DNA of 25,539 nucleotides from a virus: IMG/VR virus record IMGVR_UViG_3300035698_035401, positions 1 to 25,539 of that record; one strand, 5' to 3'. Numbering within the stretch: the stretch's first letter is position 1; each line of letters begins with the position of its first letter. The notes under the pieces are model-generated. The model had not been told where the DNA came from. It saw only the letters and a list, made by a program, of their open reading frames with translations, and did not search any database. The position numbers and the translations under genes are program-made. Below are positions 1-7,146 of this stretch, piece by piece.

Positions 1-108
1 ATTTTCTACGATTCTGTTGTGTCAGTTAAAGAATCACGATCAATGACCGTCGACATCTCTGTTCCATCCAATAATACATATATTGCCAATGGATTTGTTT
101 CGCACAAT
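1..108 (+). mobile_element. C-terminal end of an intein in the terminase
   Basis: The segment VDISV...NTYIANGF ends in VSHN followed by Thr. This matches intein blocks F and G, with the penultimate His, terminal Asn and a Thr +1 nucleophile. Splicing would join the unseen N-extein to TLNTGGSVVVVSTPSG, the conserved stretch before the coupling motif of the ATPase. The body of the intein, including any endonuclease, is upstream of the window. Confidence 0.88.
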
Positions 109-1443
109 ACCCTAAACACTGGCGGTTCAGTTGTCGTTGTTTCGACTCCATCAGGAATAGGTAACTGGTACTGGAGAACGGTAACCGAGGCGATCGACGG
201 CGAAAACCAATTTAATATGATTCGTGTCAACTGGTATGACATGAACTGGGCCCTGCGCTACTACGACCGCAATGCGACGAAGTGGCGCGAAATAGCTCCT
301 ACCAAGGACATGCGAAAATGCGTGACCAAAGAGGAGCTGATGAAATATGGCAAATATTGGAGCCCATGGCTAGAAGAGCAATATACAGCACTCGTGTCGA
401 AGGGCGAGGAACGCCTCTTCAGGCAAGAGGTCTTGGCGGAGTTCCTAGGCACCGGCAACACGGTCATACCATACCAGACTCTGCTCCAAATACGTTCGAC
501 CATCCGTGAACCCAAAATCAAGGTCGGCAACCAACAATATGTCAACCCGCAGACAGGCATGCGGACGATCCTCGAGTTCGACAATAAGCTGTGGATTTGG
601 AAAGAACCAGTCGATGGCCACGTTTATACGATCGGTATTGATATCTCCAGCGGCGAAGCCACTGACTACTCGGGCATTGTGGTTTGGGATGTAACGACCA
701 AAGAGCAGGTGGCAGAACTCAAAATCAAGGCCCTGCCTAAGGTCCTCGCCTTGATGGCTGACTACGTCGGTCGCTTGTATAACAATGCTTTGTTGGTTCC
801 TGAGCGCACCGGCATTGGCAAAACGGTCTGCCAAGAGCTCGATGAGGACCTCAGTTATCCATCATTGTACCGTCAAGTTAAGCAAGCCAGGTCGTTAAAG
901 AAGTCATATGGGCTGATTGGTTTCCCAACCGGGATGACCACGAAACCAGACCTGAACGCAGCTCTCATCAACATGCTCGGAGAGGACGGATATACGGTAT
1001 ATTCTCACCGACTGGTGAAAGAGGCTGAAATCTACGTTTACTTGACTGGCTCGAAGACTGGCGCGGAGCCCGGCCCAGGAAACAATGACGATATAATCAT
1101 CTCAGCAGCGCTTGGCTTACATGGAATTAACCAAGCGATCCAACTCGGTGGTTCGATCCTAATTCCGGTTCACAACACAGATGCTAAGGGCAAGTTGGTG
1201 GTTGGTGGAACCAAGAAACAGATTAGCGATACCCTCTTCCAAGAATACGCCCCCAAGGCCGGCAAGAACTTTCTGATGCCGATTTATGTAAGCGCTGAAG
1301 ATAAAATAGACAGGCCCAACCCAGCAGAAGATATTGCGGCGTTCGCTCAGCAAATCAGCGGTGGGATCACGATAGAAGAGAAGAAAGTTAAGTGGCTAGC
1401 GGCCAATCAGGGTATCGTCAAGAAGAAGCCGAAGCTAAAATGA
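1..1443 (+). CDS. Terminase large subunit (gp17-like), C-terminal part, intein-interrupted, 5' partial
   Basis: The reading frame is open from base 1, so the gene enters from upstream. Codons 1-36 are the end of an intein; the terminase resumes at Thr (109-111). The segment VVVVSTPSG with a following aromatic cluster matches the ATPase coupling motif of T4 gp17 (ITTTPNG...FY). The C-terminal half has the RNase H-like nuclease layout: Asp in IGIDISSG (640-642), Glu in PERTG (802-804) and Asp pair in GNNDD (1087-1092), the three acidic positions that bind metal in gp17. It is the motor and nuclease that translocates and cuts DNA at the portal. The N-terminal Walker A/B part is outside the window. 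Its stop lies one base from the end of the convergent gene on the other strand. Family assignment is strong; only the upstream extent is unknown. Confidence 0.93.
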   Translation: MFYDSVVSVKESRSMTVDISVPSNNTYIANGFVSHNTLNTGGSVVVVSTPSGIGNWYWRTVTEAIDGENQFNMIRVNWYDMNWALRYYDRNATKWREIAPTKDMRKCVTKEELMKYGKYWSPWLEEQYTALVSKGEERLFRQEVLAEFLGTGNTVIPYQTLLQIRSTIREPKIKVGNQQYVNPQTGMRTILEFDNKLWIWKEPVDGHVYTIGIDISSGEATDYSGIVVWDVTTKEQVAELKIKALPKVLALMADYVGRLYNNALLVPERTGIGKTVCQELDEDLSYPSLYRQVKQARSLKKSYGLIGFPTGMTTKPDLNAALINMLGEDGYTVYSHRLVKEAEIYVYLTGSKTGAEPGPGNNDDIIISAALGLHGINQAIQLGGSILIPVHNTDAKGKLVVGGTKKQISDTLFQEYAPKAGKNFLMPIYVSAEDKIDRPNPAEDIAAFAQQISGGITIEEKKVKWLAANQGIVKKKPKLK

Positions 1444-1444
1444 A

Positions 1445-1843
1445 TCAGTAAAAACGTGCCGGAAGGTCTCTATGCATCGCAGTGATTTTGGCTATTATTT
1501 TATCAAATAGATCGGGGTCACCGGGGTCAAATTCGTGGAAATAGTGACCACTGTACCTCCAGCGGTTATAAATCTGGATTGTGAATTCGCCATTGTCGGT
1601 TGCTACGAAATCAACAATTATTTCGTCGAATGTATCCGACGGTGAAGCCCGACGGATAGGGATGTGTGTGTGGGCGGTGCTTCCCCATCCATCGAATCCA
1701 GGCGCAAGCGGTGGGGTCGATGATACACTGGCCAAGCCGCTGTCGAACCGCAGACACAGTCTACGCCAGAACCCTCCGTTCCATAGCCTCGCAACTTCTT
1801 TTGCGGCCTCAACGACCAGTTGATTTGTATCATCACTTATCAT
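1445..1843 (-). CDS. Small protein of the DP-box family (copy A)
   Basis: A 132-residue protein of unknown function. I chose ATG at 1843 over an in-frame TTG at 1855 because the TTG lies inside the GTATTTGA promoter-like motif. The C-terminal third (EFTIQIYNRW..., then DPGDPDLFDKIIAKI) has the 'DPDxxxxK' box seen in at least six other proteins of this window, after predicted beta strands and before a helix. No signal peptide, membrane segment or catalytic motif is visible. It converges with the terminase gene (one base between stop codons) and diverges from the gene at 1870 across 26 bases that carry elements for both directions. Confidence 0.75.
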   Translation of the reverse strand: MISDDTNQLVVEAAKEVARLWNGGFWRRLCLRFDSGLASVSSTPPLAPGFDGWGSTAHTHIPIRRASPSDTFDEIIVDFVATDNGEFTIQIYNRWRYSGHYFHEFDPGDPDLFDKIIAKITAMHRDLPARFY

Positions 1844-1851
1844 GAGAATCT

Positions 1852-1859
1852 TCAAATAC
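1852..1859 (-). promoter_or_regulatory. GTATTTGA promoter-like motif upstream of copy A
   Basis: On the minus strand GTATTTGA is followed by 8 nt and then ATG (1843). It is one of ten copies of GTATTTRA at gene boundaries in this window. It overlaps the plus-strand ACTAAATA of the divergent gene at 1870. Confidence 0.6.
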
Positions 1860-1865
1860 TAAATA
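1858..1865 (+). promoter_or_regulatory. Possible late-type -10 element (ACTAAATA)
   Basis: ACTAAATA resembles the T4 late consensus TATAAATA (6 of 8) and lies 4 nt before ATG 1870, so any transcript would have almost no leader. No Shine-Dalgarno sequence is present. Confidence 0.35.
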
Positions 1866-1869
1866 GGGT

Positions 1870-2082
1870 ATGGATAAAAAAGATTGGCCGGCAAGCGATA
1901 TGCTCGAGGCCGCGATGGGAATCATCTCAAACGCGACCGATTGGGACCGTGACGATCGGGATGAGTGGAAGACAGCCGCCCGAAAATGGCTTGATGCGTA
2001 TCAAGATGTTATTAGAGAACAAAGTGGCGTACTAGAAAGCAGCGTTGTGAAGAACCGGGACGATCCGCTTCTTCCAAAATAA
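1870..2082 (+). CDS. Small acidic hypothetical protein
   Basis: A 70-residue acidic protein rich in Asp and Trp (DWDRDDRDEW then a helix KTAARKWLDAYQDVI). I do not recognise the family. There is no ribosome binding site before ATG 1870, only the late-promoter-like ACTAAATA, so it may be read from a leaderless message. Its last 51 bases overlap the end of the convergent minus-strand ORF. Composition and helix periodicity make it look like a real protein, but one of the two overlapping ORFs may be spurious at its C-terminus. Confidence 0.55.
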   Translation: MDKKDWPASDMLEAAMGIISNATDWDRDDRDEWKTAARKWLDAYQDVIREQSGVLESSVVKNRDDPLLPK

Positions 2083-2310
2083 TGGCTGCTTACGCCAGAT
2101 TTCAATTACCTTGGCATATTTGGGGCCAAGCCATTCTGGGGCCTCCCCAGTCTTAAGGAGCAGCTCGATCTCTTCTTGCGTTTCCGCCGGCCGCACCTTC
2201 AATCGGCGCCTAATAAAGCTGGCGATTTCAGATGTCCAGGCTGTTACTTCTTCTGGTGAATGAATATATGAGTTATAGTTTGATATACTCAATGTAGTGT
2301 TGATAAACAT
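2032..2310 (-). CDS. Hypothetical protein (92 residues), possibly the second half of a frame-broken gene
   Basis: It contains Trp- and Arg/Lys-rich helices (SPEEVTAWTSEIASFIRRRLKV, then EEIELLLKTGEAPEWLG). I do not recognise the family. ATG 2310 is the only internal start near the N-terminus and has no clear ribosome binding site. Its first 38 bases overlap the end of the 42-residue ORF at 2273-2401 in another frame. Joined by a +1 shift, the two would give a continuous helical protein, so this may be one gene with a frameshift. The 3' end overlaps the plus-strand gene at 1870-2082 by 51 bases. Confidence 0.5.
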   Translation of the reverse strand: MFINTTLSISNYNSYIHSPEEVTAWTSEIASFIRRRLKVRPAETQEEIELLLKTGEAPEWLGPKYAKVIEIWRKQPLFWKKRIVPVLHNAAF

Positions 2311-2401
2311 CCACTATTTTCTGCGCCATATCGCGGGCGAATGCATCCATCTCGTCGGGAAGCTTAATGCCCTTCCCTTCATGCAGCGATGTTAACCTCA
2401 T
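2273..2401 (-). CDS. Short ORF, 42 residues, upstream of and overlapping the 92-residue ORF
   Basis: It starts MRLTSLHEGKGIKLPDEMDA and ends YIEYIKL. It is amphipathic and Glu/Asp/Lys-rich, like a genuine coding segment. It overlaps the next ORF by 38 bases and ends at TAA. Either it is a separate small gene translationally coupled to 2032-2310, or it is the N-terminus of the same protein before a frameshift. No homologue is recognised. Confidence 0.4.
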   Translation of the reverse strand: MRLTSLHEGKGIKLPDEMDAFARDMAQKIVDVYQHYIEYIKL

Positions 2402-2418
2402 GCCGTATATTTGAGGGC

Positions 2419-3765
2419 CTATTTAAGCAATTTAATAAATCGTAGCTTCCCTTTGTCGGCAATTTTCTTCAGGCCGTACTTCTCGGCATAATCATTTTCT
2501 GACATCGACATCTTTTTGGCATGATCCCAAATCGTTTTTTTGTGGTACGTGTTGCTCTCTGAATCAACATACCAATAACTTGGTTTGGATTGGCCGTCTT
2601 GCGTCCAGTTTGATGCTTTATAGATCGTGCCGACATGGCCCGCTGCGATATCGGCATATGAAATTAGGCCAGTCGCGTCGGTACTATTGTTCACAAAAGA
2701 TTCGGCCCTGCTTAAAAACCAACTGCCAAGGTTTTTATTAACGAAACCAGGGTGCAAGCAAAACCTTGTCAATTCCAAATATTTCGGATACTTTTGGCTG
2801 ATTTGTTGCCTAAGTGGGTGCCCAAAAGCAGCCACCCCAATCAATTTATCTTGGTGGTAAGCTCCAAAATGAATTGCAGACCTGTTGACGAACCCAAGAT
2901 AGTGATATGCACGCAAAAAAGTGGTGGCTTGGGGTCTCGTGATAGACCTGCACTCGACATTGGCGAGCTCAACGTTGACCGGTTCAGCAATACTGTCGAA
3001 CATTTCAATAATGCGGGATCTAATCCTTGTTGGTGATAAAAATTCGTGTTCCCAAATCACCTCGAGCTCGTATTTGTCAGACAGATATCGGTCGAAATAT
3101 GTCCGTTTTTGTTTATCCCTGGTTTTCCGATCCTTGAGAGAATGCCAGTAGTCGCCATTATTCTCGATTAAGATCTTTCCTTCGACCAGAAAATCAAACG
3201 ACCACGGCCCGCTGGCCCATTCTTTTTCGTAATTTAGACCAGCTTCGGTTAGAATATATGCAATTGTGTCGTCTAGGACGCTTCGCCCAGTATTGCCAGT
3301 TGGTCGAGGGTTGGTTTTATATGACGCCAATAATCCGCTTTTTTGGCGGGCCTTCACGGCTGGATCTGACAATATCTGTCGCGATTTGTTTGATGCGTCT
3401 AACTGCTTTTGCGGCAATAACCATGCGCTCGAATTATTCTTCAAACGCGCCAGCCGGGATTTGCTCTTTATGGCATCTGAGAATGTTTGAGATTCCTTTG
3501 CTTTGCGTTTTAACTGAGCAGAGCGATACTTCTTATTGCCCCACAGCTGCTTTGTTGACTTGCTGAGCTTTTGAACTACAGCCGGCCTTGACGCCACGCA
3601 TTGTTGGCATTCCCAGCCAATATCCCCATTTACTACTGATTTTTTCACCCTTATTGTAATGGCGCCATATTTTCCACATTTGCATATGCACCACACCTTG
3701 GGTCGATAGCCGCATAAATCCTTGGTTGTACCAAATTCAGACGTTGTTTTCTGCCAGTCGATCAT
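2419..3765 (-). CDS. Free-standing homing endonuclease: Zn ribbon, Vsr-like nuclease, Mom/GNAT-like C-terminal domain
   Basis: 448 residues. Residues 18-56 carry a Cys cluster (C-x-C-x-C at 26-30 and C-x2-C at 53-56) typical of a small zinc ribbon. Residues 70-150 are basic and NUMOD-like, with repeated W/R/K/S spacing. Residues 188-243 match the Vsr/EDxHD nuclease fold: DFLVEGKILIENNGDYWHS with D191, E201, D205 and H208, then VIWEHEF. Residues 275-400 (AYHYLGFVNRSAIHFGAYH, GVAAFGHPL, ELTRFCLHP) resemble the Mom-like GNAT acyltransferase domain of phage proteins. It lies between terminase and portal on the opposite strand, where free-standing homing genes are common in T4-type phages. A GTATTTAA motif stands 24 nt before ATG 3765. 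The nuclease call is firm; the role of the C-terminal domain is inferred. Confidence 0.8.
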   Translation of the reverse strand: MIDWQKTTSEFGTTKDLCGYRPKVWCICKCGKYGAITIRVKKSVVNGDIGWECQQCVASRPAVVQKLSKSTKQLWGNKKYRSAQLKRKAKESQTFSDAIKSKSRLARLKNNSSAWLLPQKQLDASNKSRQILSDPAVKARQKSGLLASYKTNPRPTGNTGRSVLDDTIAYILTEAGLNYEKEWASGPWSFDFLVEGKILIENNGDYWHSLKDRKTRDKQKRTYFDRYLSDKYELEVIWEHEFLSPTRIRSRIIEMFDSIAEPVNVELANVECRSITRPQATTFLRAYHYLGFVNRSAIHFGAYHQDKLIGVAAFGHPLRQQISQKYPKYLELTRFCLHPGFVNKNLGSWFLSRAESFVNNSTDATGLISYADIAAGHVGTIYKASNWTQDGQSKPSYWYVDSESNTYHKKTIWDHAKKMSMSENDYAEKYGLKKIADKGKLRFIKLLK

Positions 3766-3789
3766 GTTCTATGTTTGACCAAATGGATG

Positions 3790-3797
3790 TTAAATAC
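3790..3797 (-). promoter_or_regulatory. GTATTTAA promoter-like motif upstream of the homing endonuclease
   Basis: It is read on the minus strand, 24 nt before ATG 3765. At the +6 position the sequence reads ATT, not ATG, so a short leader is expected here. Confidence 0.5.
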
Positions 3798-3841
3798 ACT
3801 TCTGAAAAAGAAGCTATTTTACAACGTAGGCTTCCCACAAA

Positions 3842-3849
3842 TATATAAG
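3842..3849 (+). promoter_or_regulatory. Possible late-type promoter of the portal gene
   Basis: ATATATAA in the context AAATATATAAGG resembles the T4 late element TATAAATA. The leader then carries AAGGTGGCAC before ATG 3872, giving a usable ribosome binding site. It is divergent from the minus-strand motif at 3790. Confidence 0.4.
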
Positions 3850-3871
3850 GAAAACTGACCTAAGGTGGCAC

Positions 3872-6800
3872 ATGTCCTGGGCACTATTCGATAAAATCAG
3901 AGCATACTCCAAGTATGCCGAACTGTTCCGCCACGAGAATCTTTTCCAGGACCAAACGAACCTGGCGAGGCTCACGGCCGCTGGCGAATTCGTCAACTTC
4001 CAGCGACAAAATAGTCTCATTGACCAGACCAATCTGCAGATCAACCGCCTAGAGCGGTATAAAGACTTTGACCAAATGGATGAGGTCGGTGAGATTACTA
4101 TGTCTCTCGACTTATACGCCGACGAAGGCGCCCTGATCGATACCGAGACCAAGCATGCGGTAATGGTTAAGTCCCCAGATCGTCACGTCAAAGAAATAAT
4201 TGAGGATTTCCTCTATACGAAGCTGAACATTGACAAAGAATTATGGTCTTGGATTCGGTATCTGGTCAAGTATGGCGATCTACCCTGCGAAATAATTGTA
4301 GACCATAAGCGGACGGGCGTTGCGTCCCTTAAGTTTATGAATGTTTATAATTTCGTACGCTTGGAAACAAAGCACGGCGATCTTATTGGATTCTTCTATC
4401 AGGACCAATTCGCCAATGCCCCCGTTTTCTTCCACCCCTGGCAGATTATGCACTGCCGGCTTCAGTCGCTCGAGAGCATCTATAACCCGTACGGACGCGC
4501 AATATTAGACGGCGCCAGGAAGCATTTCAAACAACTCCGGCTGATGGAAGATGCGGCTCTGATCTACCGACTGTGCGTTAGAGGAGACTCCAAAGTATGG
4601 ACTCCTGCAGGGCATAAAGAGATTAAGGATCTTGTTGTTGGAGATCAAGTCTATAGCTATACGCCGGACGGTCAACTTAAAAAAACCAACATAACGTACC
4701 AGAAGAATAATGGCGTAGATCGTATTTACCGGGTTTTCTCGCAGCATCGTGAAATTTATGCCAATGCTACACACCCCATCTTGGTTGTTGATCCTTATCA
4801 AAAGAATGGCAAATGGCATCATGATAGGTTGAAGTATGTTGATGTTAAAGACCTGAAAACAAGAGAAAATTGTACCTCTGGCTCAAGATATATTCATAAA
4901 TTTGTGTTGCCGCGCATGGCCGAGAATACTGAGTATGTAAACCTGAACTTCCCGCAAATCAAACAGTACGCTCGTTTGCCTGAATTAGTTGGCGTATCTC
5001 TTGGGGCATATGATGCCAAGCAAAATGGTTTGAACACACGTACCGCAAATAGATTTTTAAGTGAAGGAAAATGGACCAAAAAATCGGTCGCGATAAACAT
5101 TTGTGAATCTGCCGAAGTAGAGTCGGAATTGGAGGTTCGAAATTGCTGGGCCTATGATGCCAAACACGATGAAGTGTATGAATATACACTTCCGCAGGCT
5201 GCAGATGAAGATTTTGCGCGTTGGTTTGGGTTTATGCTTGGCGATGGATTCGTGTCAGAACGATCATACAGCGGCGGTACTGTTAGTGAAGTTGGATTTG
5301 CGTGTGGGGATGATGAGGCCACAAACGAAGAATATAGAGAGCTATTTGAACGATATGTTGGTAGTCATTTAAAATTCGGCGGCGACAATGATTATAGGTA
5401 CGGCAGATACTCAGTTTATTCAAAGCCATTTGTTAAATTTATGCAATTAAATGGGTTCATTCCCGGCGCACACAATAAACGAATCCCAGAGTGGGTTTAT
5501 CGTTCGCCTCGTTCGGTGCAAAAAGCTCTTATCGATGGGTATATTAATTCTGACGGTTGGCGCCGAATGTACAAAAATGGTAAAACAGAAGGACAAGAAG
5601 TCGAATGCTGCAATAAGCAACTGCTTGAAGATCTGAAAGAACTCATTCATCAAATCGGTTGGAATGTTGGTTTGATAAGAAAGGTTGAAAAGCCTGGTGG
5701 CCATATAATCGATCAGACTACAGGCCGAGTGATGCCGGCAACAATAAGTTGGGCTCTTTATTTCACGAAGGAGCAAGCGCCACAATCTGAGAATATTGTT
5801 GGCGTAGAGGAAGTTAAAGCCGCTGAGGTCTACGACATCGGAGTGGAATCGGATGAACATAATTTTGTTGTTAATGGCATACCCACTCACAACACTAGGG
5901 CCCCTGAAAAGCGTGTGTTTACTATTCCGGTCGGTAATATCCCCACCCATGAGGTACCCGGATATATTAACCAGATCGCTAGGACTTTCAAGAAGCACCA
6001 ATTCATTGACCCATCCACCGGTGATGTGAACGAACGTTGGTCGCCACTGATTCAGGAAGATGACTTCTGGATGCCCCAGCGCCAGGATGGAACTGGCCCG
6101 TCGGTCGATACCCTCCCCGGCGCCGAGAACCTTGACCAAATTGCCGACATTGAATACTTCAAGAAAAAGATGTGTTCAGCCCTAAAAATTCCGTTCAGTC
6201 GTGTCGGGATTGGTGACCAACAGGAGTCTGACTCGAAGCCTCTTTCGCAGTCGGCCCCGGAATTCGCCAAAGCTATCCAGCGTGTCCAACGCGAAATCGC
6301 AATTGGTCTGAAGAAGGCAATAATTGTCCATCTCATCTTACATGGAATGAACGAGGAACAAATCCGCAATTTCGATATTTATATGACGGCTTCGTCGGCC
6401 ATCGACGACCTCTATAGGATCGAGACTTGGGCCTCAAGAGCGGACGTCATTGACAGCCTCAAGGGCACAGAAATGTTCCCCGACCGCTGGATCCTGCGTC
6501 GTTTCACAGACCTTACCGACGACGAAATTGATGAAATGGAAGAAGAAAAACGGATCGATCTTGAAATGCAGCGCCTGCTCGGTGGCGGGGATATGATGGG
6601 CGGCATGGGCGGCGGCATGGGCGGCACTATGGGCGGCCTTGGCGGGGGTCTTGGTGGCCTTGGTGGTGCCCCCGGCGGCGAAATGCCTATGGGTGGCGGT
6701 ATGCCTGGCGGCGAAATGCCAGGAGGACCCCCTATGGGTGGTATGCCGCCGGTGGAGCATCGAAATCTCTCCGGGATGGTCCTCAAGGAGGACCGATCCG

Positions 6801-7105
6801 AGCTATTGGAACGTGAGAAAATACGCTCCAAAGCCAAGTTGCATAAGCAGCTGAGGGAAAGCAACCAGTACATCTACCTATTGAACAATAATGAGCTCGA
6901 CGGCATCAAGCCCCCACATACACCCCGGATTGATTCGCCCGTTAGCGATACTGATAAAAACGCTGTTATTGTTGAGAATGCAAAAGTATTTTCGGGGACC
7001 GATCAGGTTGATGGATGGCCGGATGAAACCGTTAAGGGCCTAATAGTCCTGACGGAAGACCAAGGCGAAGAAGAAGTAACTGCCGAAGATTTGCCGTCCA
7101 AGTAA
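3872..7105 (+). CDS. Portal vertex protein (gp20-like) with in-frame intein
   Basis: The 1077-residue precursor forms the dodecameric ring through which DNA enters the head and to which terminase and neck attach. After removal of the 440-residue intein it would be 637 residues, against about 520 for T4 gp20. The extein junction is ...ALIYRL | TRAPEKRVFTIPVGNIP..., the highly conserved gp20 segment IYRITRAPERRVF. Downstream EDDFWMPQR, LPGAENLDQIADIEYFKKKM and the helix LKIPFSRV are also typical gp20. Residues 904-960 are a Gly/Met-rich tract absent from T4 gp20, followed by a basic coiled region and an acidic tail. AAGGTGGCAC precedes the chosen ATG. It heads the plus-strand head cassette. The call is very secure; the function of the Gly/Met tract is unknown. 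Confidence 0.95.
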   Translation: MSWALFDKIRAYSKYAELFRHENLFQDQTNLARLTAAGEFVNFQRQNSLIDQTNLQINRLERYKDFDQMDEVGEITMSLDLYADEGALIDTETKHAVMVKSPDRHVKEIIEDFLYTKLNIDKELWSWIRYLVKYGDLPCEIIVDHKRTGVASLKFMNVYNFVRLETKHGDLIGFFYQDQFANAPVFFHPWQIMHCRLQSLESIYNPYGRAILDGARKHFKQLRLMEDAALIYRLCVRGDSKVWTPAGHKEIKDLVVGDQVYSYTPDGQLKKTNITYQKNNGVDRIYRVFSQHREIYANATHPILVVDPYQKNGKWHHDRLKYVDVKDLKTRENCTSGSRYIHKFVLPRMAENTEYVNLNFPQIKQYARLPELVGVSLGAYDAKQNGLNTRTANRFLSEGKWTKKSVAINICESAEVESELEVRNCWAYDAKHDEVYEYTLPQAADEDFARWFGFMLGDGFVSERSYSGGTVSEVGFACGDDEATNEEYRELFERYVGSHLKFGGDNDYRYGRYSVYSKPFVKFMQLNGFIPGAHNKRIPEWVYRSPRSVQKALIDGYINSDGWRRMYKNGKTEGQEVECCNKQLLEDLKELIHQIGWNVGLIRKVEKPGGHIIDQTTGRVMPATISWALYFTKEQAPQSENIVGVEEVKAAEVYDIGVESDEHNFVVNGIPTHNTRAPEKRVFTIPVGNIPTHEVPGYINQIARTFKKHQFIDPSTGDVNERWSPLIQEDDFWMPQRQDGTGPSVDTLPGAENLDQIADIEYFKKKMCSALKIPFSRVGIGDQQESDSKPLSQSAPEFAKAIQRVQREIAIGLKKAIIVHLILHGMNEEQIRNFDIYMTASSAIDDLYRIETWASRADVIDSLKGTEMFPDRWILRRFTDLTDDEIDEMEEEKRIDLEMQRLLGGGDMMGGMGGGMGGTMGGLGGGLGGLGGAPGGEMPMGGGMPGGEMPGGPPMGGMPPVEHRNLSGMVLKEDRSELLEREKIRSKAKLHKQLRESNQYIYLLNNNELDGIKPPHTPRIDSPVSDTDKNAVIVENAKVFSGTDQVDGWPDETVKGLIVLTEDQGEEEVTAEDLPSK
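4574..5893 (+). mobile_element. Full-length intein with LAGLIDADG (DOD) homing endonuclease in the portal
   Basis: 440 residues. Block A begins at Cys1: CVRGDSKVWTPAGHKEIKDL then GDQVYSY. Block B is around ATHPILVV. Two DOD motifs are visible: WFGFMLGDGF (precursor residues 451-460) and ALIDGYINSDGW (552-563), about 100 residues apart, the normal spacing of a two-motif endonuclease. Block F is VYDIGVESDEHNFVVNG and block G is THN followed by Thr. All residues needed for splicing are present (Cys1, B-block His, penultimate His, Asn, +1 Thr). The DNA is more AT-rich than the flanking extein, which supports later acquisition. Confidence 0.95.
6581..6750 (+). repeat. Gly/Met-rich low-complexity tract in the portal gene
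   Basis: Short degenerate repeats of GGC/GGT and ATG encode GGMGG, GGLGG and GGEMP units (portal residues 904-960). A similar Met/Gly tract occurs in the next gene. Confidence 0.85.
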
Positions 7106-7146
7106 AAATACTCTAGTAAGCAATAGCTTCGTATGGGAGACTATCG

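Noticed and set aside
445-834. Minus-strand ORF of 129 codons opposite the terminase
   Set aside because: It lies wholly inside the conserved nuclease region, has no start signals and is an antisense shadow.
5447-6139. Minus-strand ORF of 230 codons opposite the portal
   Set aside because: It spans the intein/extein junction of a securely identified gene, so it cannot be an independent conserved protein; composition is shadow-like.
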